A stretch of 64,000 nucleotides of DNA from JAHBVL01 sp963712055 (GTDB lineage Bacteria; Chloroflexota; Chloroflexia; Thermomicrobiales; UBA6265). Below the pieces are notes generated by a model. That model was not told where the DNA came from. It searched no databases and was given only the letters and a program-made list of their open reading frames with translations. The stretch's first letter is position 1; the number at the start of each line of letters is the position of its first letter. Location: assembly GCA_963712055.1 (NCBI GenBank), contig CAVQGN010000003.1, positions 434,001 through 498,000 on the forward strand, read 5' to 3'. Position numbers and translations under genes: made by a program. Shown here piece by piece: positions 17,822 through 27,362 of the stretch.

Positions 17822-18265
17822 ATGAATTCGGAAATACTTTGGTTGCTGCTGGGAGGATCTGTCAGCGGCGTGGCAGTAGCCGGAATAGCGAAATTGCTAC
17901 TTCCCGGAAAACAGGCTATCACCGGGATCGAAATGCTTGTCATTGGTACGGCGGCGGGATTTATCGGCGGCCTCATCGCGGGGCTCTTTGGCCTCGAAGA
18001 CGAAACCGGTTTTATGCGTTTCATTCCCCTGGCAATTTCAGTCGGTCTGGCCGCTCTGGCCATCGTCTTCTGGCTGAACTTCCGCAATCGCCAGATCAAG
18101 GACCTGCTGGTTCCAGATGCGGTGGAAGATTCCATTGCCAAGACAAAGTCGGCCGTTGATCAAACGACTCAGAAGATGGCCAGTGCGGCTGGAAGTGCGG
18201 CCACCAGTGTACCAAAAGCAGGACGGGAACAAACTAAAGAGGATGACTTGGGCAAGAGAACCTGA
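17822..18265 (+). CDS. Small membrane protein, GlsB/YeaQ-like
   Basis: The 147-aa product has three hydrophobic, Gly-rich helices (about residues 5-25, 35-58 and 67-88) and a hydrophilic tail rich in Lys, Thr and Ala. The arrangement resembles GlsB/YeaQ/YmgE stress-related membrane proteins (transglycosylase-associated family), though this one has a longer tail. Start ATG 17822 follows AAGGG. It lies after the repeat island and before the first sulfatase. Confidence 0.55.
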   Translation: MNSEILWLLLGGSVSGVAVAGIAKLLLPGKQAITGIEMLVIGTAAGFIGGLIAGLFGLEDETGFMRFIPLAISVGLAALAIVFWLNFRNRQIKDLLVPDAVEDSIAKTKSAVDQTTQKMASAAGSAATSVPKAGREQTKEDDLGKRT

Positions 18266-18403
18266 CCCCGAAACAGAGCCTACGTTTTTCGATCAGCTGG
18301 TCCGAGGTTTCGTTGTGTGGAACTCGAATCGACATCGGGCCGGACACGGAAATGAAATGTTTATTTTTGTGAGTTTCGCCACCACGCGGCGATGGAGAAC
18401 CAT

Positions 18404-20749
18404 ATGTCACTGACTGCGATCCCACGAGACGATTTGCCGTTCGAAGGGACCATCGGCAAGACTGAAGCCGAATCTACGCAATCCAAACCACAACTTCTGT
18501 TGGCCCCGGAGGCGGCACCCAACGTGGTGATCGTTCTCCTCGACGACGTTGGCTTCGCAGCGTCCGATCTCTTCGGTGGACCAGTGCCGATGCCCGCTGC
18601 CAGTCGCGTCGCAGCCGAGGGCCTGACCTACAATCAGTTCCACACCACCGCCCTCTGTTCACCTACTCGCGCCGCGCTCCTGACGGGAAGAAATCACCAC
18701 AGCGTCGGATTCGGCGCGATCGCAGAAATCGCGGTCGGCTATCCTGGGTACAACAGCGTAATCCCCAAGAGCAAGGCAACTACCGCCGAAGTATTGCGAG
18801 ACAACGGCTATAACACCGCATGGTTTGGCAAGAACCATGTCATGCCAATGTGGGAAACGAGCCCTGCTGGACCATTCGACCATTGGCCAACCGGCCTCGG
18901 ATTCGATCGCTTCTACGGATTCATGGGCGGCGAAGCCTCCCAGTGGGAGCCATCCTTGACCGATCAGACCACGCCGATTACGCCTGCCGATGGGAAAGAG
19001 GACTACCACCTGTCCGAGGATCTCGCCAACCAGGCTATCGGCTGGATACGCAATCAGAAAGCGTCAGCACCAGACAAACCGTTCTACATCTATTTCGCTC
19101 CAGGAGCGACCCATTCTCCCCATCACGCTCCCAAGGAGTGGATCGACAAGTTCAAGGGTCAGTTCGACGATGGCTGGGATGCACTCCGGGAGAGGTCCTT
19201 CAGACGCCAACTCGAACTTGGAGTTATCCCGCCCGGAACCCAGCAAACACCGCGACCAGAATCAATACCCTCATGGGAAGACTACCCAGACAGGTTCAAA
19301 CCGGTAGCGAGCCGCCTGATGGAGGTCTACGCGGCCTTCCTCGCTCACGTGGACGCGCAAGTCGATCGGCTCATCGATGCCATCAAGGAGCTCGACCAAT
19401 GGGACAACACGCTCTTCGTCTACATTATTGGCGACAACGGTGCATCGGCTGAAGGCACGCTTCATGGCGCCTGGAGCGCCCCATCCTTCCAGAATGGAAT
19501 ACCTGAGGATCCCGAGTGGCTTCTGGATCACATGGAAGACTTCGGGAGCGCCCACTGCGAGAATCACTACAACGTCGGCTGGGCTTTCGCGCTCAATTCA
19601 CCACTGCAATGGATGAAACAGGTCGCCTCTCATTTCGGCGGAACCCGGAATGGGATGGTTCTCTCCTGGCCAGCGAGGATCAAGGACGCTGGCGGGCGGC
19701 GAAGCCAGTTTCATCATGTGATCGATCTTTCTCCGACAATCCTGGAAGCGGCGACGATTGATCCGCCAGTTGAGGTCAAGGGAATCAAGCAAGCGCCTAT
19801 CGAGGGCGTGAGCATGCTCTACTCCTTTGACACTGCTGAAGCTTCAAGCAAGCGCACAACCCAGTATTTCGAGATCCTGGCGAATCGAGCGATCTATCAT
19901 GAGGGCTGGGTGGCCTGCTGCTTCCATGGCCGCACACCGTGGGAACGTTCCGCCAACCTGGAGGTTTTTGGTGATCAGGAAGTCTGGGAGCTTTACCACA
20001 TCGAGAACGATTTCAGTCAAGCTGTGAACGTCGCCGAGCAATTTCCCGACAAGCTGAAGGAACTTCAAGACATCTTCGATCAGGAATGCTGGAAATACAA
20101 CGTCTATCCGCTCGACGGTGGAACCACGCAACGCTCCTTGCCCTTCAATCGGCCGAGCCTGATCGCCGGTCGCAAATCGTTCACGTATTATCCGGACAAC
20201 GTCCACATGCCGGAAATGGCGATTGTCAACCTGAAGAACAGCTCATTCGAGATGACCGCGTATCTCGACATCCCGGCCGAAGGAGCGGACGGCGTGGTCG
20301 CTTGTCAAGGCGGCAACATGGCCGGATGGTCACTTTTCGTCAAAGACTCGAAGCCCACGTATTTCTACAACTGGATGGGGCACGAGTTGACCGCGATCGA
20401 ATCAGCAACGGCACTTCCGCAAGGCTCCACCGAACTCAAGGTCGTATTCGACTATGACGGTGGTGGGCTCGGCAAGGGCGGCAATGTCACGATGTTCATT
20501 GACGATGAGCAGGTTGCAGAAGGCAGAATCGAACAGACCGTTCCCTTTGTTTTCTCGATGAGTGGCGAAACGTTTGACATCGGGATCGACACCAATGCTC
20601 CCGTGGGACCGTATGAGCAGGGCTTTCCATTCACTGGTGTGATCGAGAAGGTCGTCATCGATATCGAAACGATGCTCGACGCGCTTTCCCCGGAGGATCA
20701 GGAGAGGCTGTCAGAAGGATTGTTTCAGGCAGCGATCGCATCTCAATAG
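18404..20749 (+). CDS. Arylsulfatase, large AtsD-like type
   Basis: The 781-aa product is a formylglycine-dependent sulfatase (PF00884) that hydrolyses sulfate esters. The metal-binding start VVIVLLDDVGFAASD lies near residues 42-56. The maturation signature C85-S-P-T-R with following LLTGRNHH is intact, and FGKNHVMP, a GDNGASAEG metal site and a HVIDLSPT segment follow. A C-terminal beta-sandwich-like domain of about 200 residues is shared with the sulfatase at 22685, as in the roughly 785-aa mycobacterial AtsA/AtsD enzymes. No signal peptide is visible, so it is probably cytoplasmic. The start at 18404 has TGGAG upstream. Cys85 would need the FGE encoded at 32030. Confidence 0.93.
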   Translation: MSLTAIPRDDLPFEGTIGKTEAESTQSKPQLLLAPEAAPNVVIVLLDDVGFAASDLFGGPVPMPAASRVAAEGLTYNQFHTTALCSPTRAALLTGRNHHSVGFGAIAEIAVGYPGYNSVIPKSKATTAEVLRDNGYNTAWFGKNHVMPMWETSPAGPFDHWPTGLGFDRFYGFMGGEASQWEPSLTDQTTPITPADGKEDYHLSEDLANQAIGWIRNQKASAPDKPFYIYFAPGATHSPHHAPKEWIDKFKGQFDDGWDALRERSFRRQLELGVIPPGTQQTPRPESIPSWEDYPDRFKPVASRLMEVYAAFLAHVDAQVDRLIDAIKELDQWDNTLFVYIIGDNGASAEGTLHGAWSAPSFQNGIPEDPEWLLDHMEDFGSAHCENHYNVGWAFALNSPLQWMKQVASHFGGTRNGMVLSWPARIKDAGGRRSQFHHVIDLSPTILEAATIDPPVEVKGIKQAPIEGVSMLYSFDTAEASSKRTTQYFEILANRAIYHEGWVACCFHGRTPWERSANLEVFGDQEVWELYHIENDFSQAVNVAEQFPDKLKELQDIFDQECWKYNVYPLDGGTTQRSLPFNRPSLIAGRKSFTYYPDNVHMPEMAIVNLKNSSFEMTAYLDIPAEGADGVVACQGGNMAGWSLFVKDSKPTYFYNWMGHELTAIESATALPQGSTELKVVFDYDGGGLGKGGNVTMFIDDEQVAEGRIEQTVPFVFSMSGETFDIGIDTNAPVGPYEQGFPFTGVIEKVVIDIETMLDALSPEDQERLSEGLFQAAIASQ

Positions 20750-20836
20750 CAAGCGCGTGAGCTGTTCTGGAAATCTGTTCGTAAGCGTTTCAGTCATCGC
20801 AGCGCCGTCGCTGACGGCCCGTGTGAGGACAACGAA

Positions 20837-21587
20837 ATGGCTCGTGAGTTGACGGTATCGGCTAGCACTCTGCCAAATGTCACAGCATCCATTTACGAGA
20901 TGGACAAAAGTGCTTCCAAGGCAGCACGCCTGGCGGCCACGTTTGCCATCGCTCACGCGATTCTGGCCGGTCTCTCGCTCTACCTGATTCAGTCGCGAAC
21001 GCCTGGAGTCGATGCGTCCTCGGAAGAAATCCTGGCCTATTTCCAGGATGAACAGGACCGCAGAATGGTACTGCTGACTGCGTTCTATCTCATACCGTTC
21101 GCAGCCATCAGTTTCATCTGGTTCATCAACGCCTTCCGGAGCCTGGATCCAGCGCAAAACCGGCATCACCCGATCCGTCGCTTACAACGTGCAGCTGTTT
21201 TCGTCGGTTGGTTATGTGATCCTCACGCTGGCCACGGCAGCGGCATTGGCAGTCACTCCCTCCTTGGTCGAATTCACCAGCGGACCTTATGACGACACCA
21301 CGGTCAGAATGTTCCCATTACTCGGACAGGTGCTTTTCATCGTCATGGCCATGAAACTCGTTTCTATGACCGCGATGACCACCTCATCGATCGGCCGCGG
21401 CACTGGCATTCTGCCGAACTGGTTCAACTGGTTGAGTCTGGCTGCCGGTATCGTTCTGATCCTTGTTCCAACCATCAGCAACTGGCTCTTTCTGGTCTTT
21501 GTCGCATGGCTCGTTGTCTTGGCAGTGCTGCTCTTCAAGGATTCGCTCGACATCGAGACGTCTGTTCTTCTGCCAGAATTGGAATGA
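20837..21587 (+). pseudogene. Frame-disrupted four-helix membrane protein gene
   Basis: Two overlapping frames together make one membrane protein of about 250 aa. The first frame (from ATG 20837, GAGGA upstream) gives a soluble start, a helix AATFAIAHAILAGLSLYLI and another around LLTAFYLIPFAAISFIWFI. After about 21140-21160 sense moves to the next frame: RSVAYNVQLFSSVGYVILTL, then two more helices and a DIETSVLLPELE end at 21587. The first frame otherwise runs on as low-complexity residues to 21292. The shift is +1 (one extra base). Both halves look conserved, so this is either a recent inactivation or a sequencing error. The family resembles DUF4386-type proteins. Confidence 0.75.
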
Positions 21588-21801
21588 GGTAGAGAGGACG
21601 GGAACGGTAGCTGAGCGACTACGTGTGATACGACCGACTTCGACGTGCACTCTTGCGAGCCTTGGAAACGGTGACCAAATTGGCGCCCATGTGTCAAGAA
21701 GACGTGAACGAACATATCTGCTTTTGCGAAACTGGCCACCTCATCGCCGTCTCTGTGTTAGATTGACCACCTACCGATTGTGATTCTGGAGGTTTTCTCA
21801 G

Positions 21802-22224
21802 ATGGCATACGGACCAGTCGAGTTTCTTGTTCTTCGCTTTCCCGGAAACCAATTCTCTGGAGAAATCATTCCCGCGCTCCAGGAGTTGATCGACAGTGAA
21901 ACAATCCGCATCATCGACTTGCTTTTCGCGATCAAGGATGGTGACGGAAACGTCGAGATGATTGAGATTGATGCTTTGTCCGAAGCGGTGCGAGCCCAAC
22001 TCGACCCGTTGGCGCAAACCGAAGACGAGCTTTTCGCAGAGGCCGACGCGTTGGCCATCGCCGATCTCCTCGAGCCAAATTCGTCCGCCGCGCTCTTTCT
22101 GTTTGAAAACACATGGGCAGCGAGGTTCGCGACAGCCGTGCGTAATGCCGATGGCGAGGTCCTGCTGAACGAGCGTGTTCCAGGGGTTGTGATCGAAACG
22201 ATCCTGGCTGAAGCCTATACCTGA
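21802..22224 (+). CDS. DUF6325 family protein
   Basis: The 140-aa cytoplasmic protein opens with GPVEFLVLRFPGNQFSGEI and IDLLFAIKDGDG, the pattern of DUF6325 (formerly grouped with DUF1269), a family of unknown role. The C-terminal half contains NSSAALFLFENTWAARF. GGAGG lies upstream of ATG 21802. It is followed 58 bp later by a SHOCT-domain gene. A longer paralog with a Gly-rich insert sits at 25393, so the pair brackets the second sulfatase. Confidence 0.85.
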   Translation: MAYGPVEFLVLRFPGNQFSGEIIPALQELIDSETIRIIDLLFAIKDGDGNVEMIEIDALSEAVRAQLDPLAQTEDELFAEADALAIADLLEPNSSAALFLFENTWAARFATAVRNADGEVLLNERVPGVVIETILAEAYT

Positions 22225-22282
22225 GATATGGAAACGCACATCACGGATTGAAATCTCTCCGAAAAAGAAAGGACACATAACG

Positions 22283-22639
22283 ATGAGACGAGCAAGAGGT
22301 GGACGCGGAGTTGTCGGAACAATGGCCACGACTGCGGTGGTGGTTGGCACTGCGGGAGCTGTGTCGAATAAACAGCAGCAAAAATACGCGGCCAAATCTC
22401 AGCAACAGCAGGCGGCGGCAGAGGCTCAGCAGCAACAGGCAGCTGAATCGCAACAACTGGCCGAAATGCAGGCACAAATGCAGGCGATGCAGGCGAGTCA
22501 AGGGGCTGCTGCTGCGGGCGCCGCAGCAGCCGGCGGCGACATCATGGGTCAGCTCCAGCAACTTGCTCAGATGAAAGATGCCGGTCTGTTGACTGACGCC
22601 GAGTTCCAGGTCGCCAAGGCCAAGCTCCTCGGCGTGTAG
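22283..22639 (+). CDS. SHOCT-domain protein with Gln/Ala-rich coiled coil
   Basis: The 118-aa product has a short hydrophobic N-terminus (VVGTMATTAVVVGTAGAV), a long Gln/Ala-rich helical stretch (residues 33-75), an Ala/Gly linker and a C-terminal SHOCT motif (LQQLAQMKDAGLLTDAEFQ, then AKAKLLG). SHOCT domains are small oligomerisation modules. It is probably membrane-associated. Linkage to DUF6325 suggests a two-gene unit; the function is unknown. Confidence 0.85.
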   Translation: MRRARGGRGVVGTMATTAVVVGTAGAVSNKQQQKYAAKSQQQQAAAEAQQQQAAESQQLAEMQAQMQAMQASQGAAAAGAAAAGGDIMGQLQQLAQMKDAGLLTDAEFQVAKAKLLGV

Positions 22640-22684
22640 GTTTCTGCTTACGAGCGGAACCTCGATCAAGGAGATTTGACCAGT

Positions 22685-25034
22685 ATGAAGGAATACAAAC
22701 CGGGCTCGGCGTTCAACGGTGTGATCGGGCGGACCTACGACGTTTCGGAACCGGCCTGGCCGGAGCCCGTTCGTTCGAAGGAGGGCGCTCCGAATGTCCT
22801 CTTCATCGTCCTCGATGACACCGGATTTGGACAACTCGGGTGTTTCGGCAGCCCGATCGCTACACCAAATATCGACAGCCTCGCCGAAGGTGGGCTTCGG
22901 TACACGAACATGCATACGACGGCGCTCTGCTCGCCAACTCGATCGTGCATTCTGACCGGACGCAATCATCACTCGAACGCGATGGCGTGTATTACCGAGG
23001 GTTCAACCGGGTATCCCGGATCCAACGGCAATATCCCCTTCGAGAACGGCTTCCTCTCGGAAATACTGCTTGGTCATGGCTACAACACCTACGCCGTCGG
23101 CAAGTGGCACCTGACTCCGGCCGATCAGATCAGCGCCGCCGGGAGTTACGACCGCTGGCCGCTCGGACGAGGTTTCGAACGGTTCTATGGATTTCTCGGT
23201 GGGGAGACCCACCAGTACTACCCGGAACTCACTTACGACAATCATCGCGTCGAACCACCGAAGACCCCCGAGGAGGGATACCACCTCACGGAAGATCTGG
23301 TTGACCGGGCAATTGCGTTCATTGCCGATGCCAAGCAAGTGGCGCCGGATAAGCCATTCTTCATGTATTTCTGCCCGGGAGCAATGCATGCACCCCACCA
23401 CGTACGCAAGGAATGGTCGGACAAGTACAAAGGGAAATTCGACGGAGGGTGGGAAGCCTATCGCGAGCATGTGTTCGCTCGCCAGAAGGAAATGGGCATC
23501 ATTCCTGCCGATGCCGAGCTTTCCCGTCACGATCCCGACGTTCAACCCTGGGACGAGTGCTCCTCCGATGAAAAACGCCTCTATGCCCGGATGATGGAGG
23601 TCTTCGCAGGTTTCCTCGAGCACACCGACTACCATATTGGCAGATTGCTCGATTTCCTCAAAGAAACCGGCCAGTTCGACAACACGCTGATCATGCTCAT
23701 TTCGGACAATGGTGCATCGTCTGAGGGCGGTCCAACCGGCTCGGTGAACGAAAATCTCTTCTTCAACAACGTCCCTGAATCACTGGAAACCAACCTGGCG
23801 GCAATCGACGATCTCGGTGGACCGACTACGTTCAACCACTACGCGTGGGGATGGACGTGGGCCGGCAATACACCGTTTCGGCGCTGGAAACGTGAGACCT
23901 ACCGGGGTGGAATCAGTGATCCATTCATCGTTCACTGGCCACGCGGTATCCAAACCGGGGGAGAGGTCCGCTACCAGTACGCGCACGCCATCGACATGGT
24001 GCCAACCGTGTTGGCCGCAGTCGGTGTCGAACCGCCATCAACTGTCAAAGGCGTGACCCAGTCTCCAATCGAGGGGGTGAGTTTCGCGCATAGCTTCAAG
24101 GACGCAGAAGCAGACAGCAAACACCAGACGCAGTACTTCGAGATGATGGGCCATCGGTCGATCTACCAGAACGGCTGGCGTGCAGTCTGTCCATGGCCGG
24201 GAGCATCCTTCGAGGAAGCTGGCATGCCGTTTGGAACGCCAATACCGTACGAGAAGCTCACCGAGCTTGATTTCACCGGCTGGGAGCTCTATCACGTCGA
24301 TGAGGACTGGGCCGAGAATCACAACCTTGCCGACACGCCATCGTGACAAGCTCGTCGAACTGATCGGCACCTGGTACGTCGAAGCTGGCAAGTATCAGGT
24401 CATGCCGGTCGATGGACGCGGCACCCAGCGATTTGCCGAAGAACGTCCCCAAATCACCTTGGGGCGCACCAGCTACGATATCTTCCCGGGCACGCAGGCC
24501 ATTCCACCGAACGCTGGTCCGAACGTGCTGAATCGATCACATTCGATTACGGCCTATGCAACGGTTCCGAACGGTGGCGGGGAAGGAATGCTCCTGCGGC
24601 ACGGAGGCACGGATGGCGGCTACGCGCTGTTCATGAAGGACGGCAAGCTGCAATACGTTCACAACTTCTGCGCGATCGAGTACTTCCACGTAGTTGCGCC
24701 TGAGCCGGTACCCGAGGGCCAACACGAACTGAGATACGAGTTCGAGGTCACTGGAGATGCGGACTTTGCTCACGGCAAGGGCACTCCGGGACGCGGTCAG
24801 CTCTATATCGATGGCCAACTGGTGGCTGGAATAGATCTGCCGGTTACCACCCCGCTTTCTCTCGGATTGACGAGCGGTATCCAGGCCGGGATTGCCACCG
24901 GTGCTCCCATCGGTGATTTCTGGGAGCCTGACTTCGAGTTCAACGGGGATTTGAAAAAGGTCACCGTCGACGTCAGCGGGGAGGTCATCAAAGACACCGA
25001 GGCCGAACTTCGGATGTTGATGGCCAGGCAGTAA
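22685..25034 (+). pseudogene. Large arylsulfatase with a +1 frame disruption
   Basis: The first frame encodes a complete catalytic sulfatase core: VLFIVLDDTGFGQLG, the signature C82-S-P-T-R followed by SCILTGRNHH, VGKWHLTP, a SDNGASSEGG metal site and AIDMVPTVLAAVG. It runs into TGA at 24344-24346 just after ENHNLAD. The next frame continues as RHRDKLVELIGTWYVEAGKY and the C-terminal beta domain to 25034, matching the layout of the intact sulfatase at 18404. Joined, the protein would be about 782 aa. One extra base near 24333-24343 explains the break. The 553-aa truncated product may still fold, as many arylsulfatases are about that long. AAGGAG precedes ATG 22685. Confidence 0.85.
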
Positions 25035-25052
25035 CACGCTCACTGGAAGCGG

Positions 25053-25084
25053 ACGACGCACCGTGGGTATCCACGGTGCGTCGT
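25053..25084 (+). terminator. Terminator after the second sulfatase
   Basis: A perfect 14-bp stem (ACGACGCACCGTGG at 25053-25066 with 25071-25084) closes a GTAT loop and is followed by TCTCCT. It ends the 21.8-25.0 kb group. The remainder of 25085-25282 shows no gene or other element. Confidence 0.8.
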
Positions 25085-25282
25085 TCTCCTGGACATCCAA
25101 CTTCACATAGGTTCGACCGTGACACGGCGAGAGGTCGCATGAGTGGACTCTCGTTGGCTACCTGTCGAAGGTCGCCTCCTTGGCGCTATGGATACCCTCG
25201 TCTTTACAGACGAATCCAATCTTTCTCTCGGACGATTCCGCTCATGTGCTCATGCTATTTCACATGTGCCACTTTCGGATGA

Positions 25283-25312
25283 TTGACTCAGGTACAGTCG
25301 CATCCGTATCAT
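25283..25312 (+). promoter_or_regulatory. Sigma-70-type promoter of the long DUF6325-like gene
   Basis: TTGACT at 25283-25288 and TATCAT at 25307-25312 are 18 nt apart, about 80 nt upstream of the start codon at 25393. The -10 hexamer is identical to that of the SOS-type promoter at 16980. Confidence 0.6.
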
Positions 25313-25392
25313 GAAGCCAGAATCTTTGAGTTTTTGCGGCAAACAGTGGTCTGCCGAAAACTCAGAAAACTCCTTGAAAGGACTGGTTGACT

Positions 25393-25908
25393 ATGACTGA
25401 CAACGAAATGTTGCCAATTGGCCCAATTCAGATCATGATCGTGGTGCTCGAAGAGCCAAAGTTCGACGGCAGAATCATCGAGCAATTTGAGGCACTTGAC
25501 GCCTCAGGAGTTGTCACCCTCATCGATGCCGCTCTCGTCATTCGGGAGTCCGAGGATGAGTTCAGCGCCATCGACCTCGATGTCGAAGTCTTCGAAGGTC
25601 GGCCACTTCTCGGCGCAGTCATTGGCGGATTGCTTGGTTTCGGAGCCGCCGGTGAAGAAGGCGCCATCGCTGGAGCGGAAGCCGGTTTGATGGTCGGCGC
25701 GGATCCTGCCGATAGCGAGGATTTGATGGAACTCGCAGACTTGCTGCCCGTCGGTGGAGCAGCAGCTGTGGCAGTTTTCGAGCAGACATGGGCTCGAGGA
25801 CTGATGACCGCAATTCGTTCAAGCGCTGGTATCATCGTTTCTGATGACATCCTGCACGCTGAGGATCTCGTCGAGCTCGGATACGAGCTTGGCTATCTCG
25901 CAGAGTAG
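25393..25908 (+). CDS. DUF6325/DUF1269-like protein with glycine-zipper insert
   Basis: The 171-aa product is a paralog of the DUF6325 protein at 21802. It has the same opening (PIGPIQIMIVVLEEPKFDGRI, then VTLIDAALVIRESED) and the same closing AVAVFEQTWARGL, but a Gly/Ala-rich hydrophobic segment (LLGAVIGGLLGFGAAGEEGA, about residues 75-105) is inserted. Such segments suggest membrane insertion or oligomerisation. It starts at ATG 25393 with AAAGGA upstream. The function is unknown. Confidence 0.8.
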   Translation: MTDNEMLPIGPIQIMIVVLEEPKFDGRIIEQFEALDASGVVTLIDAALVIRESEDEFSAIDLDVEVFEGRPLLGAVIGGLLGFGAAGEEGAIAGAEAGLMVGADPADSEDLMELADLLPVGGAAAVAVFEQTWARGLMTAIRSSAGIIVSDDILHAEDLVELGYELGYLAE

Positions 25909-25982
25909 GATCGGGTTAAGCTCACATTCAGTCATTTGCGCCGCTACCATAGCCGGGTGCGGTCTATCGGAGTAGAGCGCGC

Positions 25983-26687
25983 ATGTGGGAAGCAGCATTC
26001 ATGGCGGGACTCGCCGCATGTGGGCTGTTGGTCGGGTTCGGCCTCGCAAATCGATTTCACCCTGCTCCCGAGTACATTGGCATGGCCATGGGACTCGGGG
26101 CAGGGTTACTCATTGCGGTCGTTTCCTATTCCCTGGTCCTGGAAACGATCGAAGAGTCGGGAAGACCAATCCGGGTCGCTGTCGGCATTGCGCTCGGAGC
26201 CGCCGTGTATTACATCGGAGACGTCCTCATCTCGAAATTCACGGCTGGTAAAGAGGGGGGTTCAGGTCTTTCTCTTGTCCTCGGAGCCGTTCTCGATGGA
26301 ATACCAGAATCACTGGTGATTGGCATTTCGGTGGCGTTGACCGGAGCGGCAAGTATTCCTCTGGTAGTCGCCGCGTTCATTGCCAACATATCGGAAAGTC
26401 TTGGCGGAACTGAGGAACTGGAAAAAGTCGATCCACACAAGGGTCAGGTTTTTCTGGCGTGGTTCGCAATCGCTGGCGCTTCAGTTATCGCCGCGATCCT
26501 TGGTCATCAAGTCATTGCTGATATGACCGATGCCGGCGGCGCGGTCTTCAACGGGTTCGCCGGTGGCGCGGTGCTGATGGTTCTAGCGACCGCGATGATC
26601 CCCGAAGGCTACGAAAAAGCCGGCCGGAGAGCGGGCGCGATGGTGGTGCTCGGATTCGCATTGGGTTTTGCTCTCGAGCATCTCTAG
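25983..26687 (+). CDS. ZIP-family metal transporter
   Basis: The 234-aa product has seven to eight membrane helices and ZIP-type motifs: GAVLDGIPESLVIGI in helix IV and AAFIANISESLGG in helix V, the metal-binding helices of ZIP transporters. The usual His residues of the HN-x3-PEG signature are replaced by Asp/Gly and Asn/Ser, so metal specificity may differ from zinc importers. A further helix pair ends the protein. It belongs to the ZIP divergents common in Chloroflexota and Actinobacteria. Start ATG 25983; the ribosome binding site is weak. Confidence 0.8.
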   Translation: MWEAAFMAGLAACGLLVGFGLANRFHPAPEYIGMAMGLGAGLLIAVVSYSLVLETIEESGRPIRVAVGIALGAAVYYIGDVLISKFTAGKEGGSGLSLVLGAVLDGIPESLVIGISVALTGAASIPLVVAAFIANISESLGGTEELEKVDPHKGQVFLAWFAIAGASVIAAILGHQVIADMTDAGGAVFNGFAGGAVLMVLATAMIPEGYEKAGRRAGAMVVLGFALGFALEHL

Positions 26688-26823
26688 GGATACTCGAGTG
26701 TCTCAGCGGCACCGGCATCGAAAAACAGCTCGATCCCAAAACCGACATTTACCTCGAAAACACGCTATTATTCCGATTGACGACTCAACTTGAGAGTTAT
26801 CCGTGCGGAGGGAGAGAGAAACT

Positions 26824-27141
26824 GTGTGCTGTTTCGCGTTGCTCTTAGGCTTTTTTGGACCAAGAACGGCGATGGCCTTCTGGTGGATCGTATCGAGATC
26901 GTCATGGAATGATGCGTGGGGCGACGCCTCCTTCGTCTTCAAAGCGATCGGGTTCATCTTTGCGCCGTGGACCATTCTCATGTTCCTCATTCTCGGCGGT
27001 GAGCCGATCAATGGCTGGGATTGGGTGCTCATTGGTCTCGGTGTCGCGGCCGATGTGCTCGGCTGGATGAATGTCATCTGGCGACGCGGTCGGGACGTGC
27101 CCGCACAGTACTCGCAGTACGTGCCAGCCGACCTGAAATAG
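26824..27141 (+). CDS. Small membrane protein of unknown function
   Basis: The 105-aa product has an N-terminal hydrophobic segment, a second helix around IGFIFAPWTILMFLIL, a third around WVLIGLGVAADVLGW, and a basic tail WRRGRDVPAQYSQYVP. A GTG start at 26824 is preferred because GGAGGGAGAG sits just before it; a longer in-frame start at 26803 would include the ribosome binding site itself. A terminator follows at 27161. No family is recognised. Confidence 0.65.
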   Translation: MCCFALLLGFFGPRTAMAFWWIVSRSSWNDAWGDASFVFKAIGFIFAPWTILMFLILGGEPINGWDWVLIGLGVAADVLGWMNVIWRRGRDVPAQYSQYVPADLK

Positions 27142-27160
27142 TTTCAGAATTTGCGACGAG

Positions 27161-27187
27161 CGGCCAGGTGTTTCGCCTGGCCGTTTT
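27161..27187 (+). terminator. Rho-independent terminator
   Basis: CGGCCAGG (27161-27168) pairs with CCTGGCCG (27176-27183) around a 7-nt loop and is followed by TTTTGTT. It ends the small membrane protein transcript. Confidence 0.85.
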
Positions 27188-27362
27188 GTTGTCCGTTTCG
27201 TCGTCCAGGCTGTAACAGGAGAGTGAACATTCACGGACTCTGCTGTTATGCTACGAGGACAGCTTCAAGCGCTGCCCTCCGATGCTCGGAGAGCAGCGGT
27301 TGGATAGGTCTTTCAATTGCGCATCCGTGTTTGAGTAACGGACTAACGGAGGGAGTTTTCGA

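Noticed and set aside
24344..24346. In-frame TGA in the sulfatase as a possible Sec codon
   Set aside because: Reading past it in the same frame gives non-sulfatase residues; homology continues only in the next frame.
24180..25034. Separate 284-aa protein starting inside the second sulfatase
   Set aside because: Its first 50 residues are out-of-frame sulfatase; only the part after about 24340 is real and it belongs to the sulfatase C-terminal domain.
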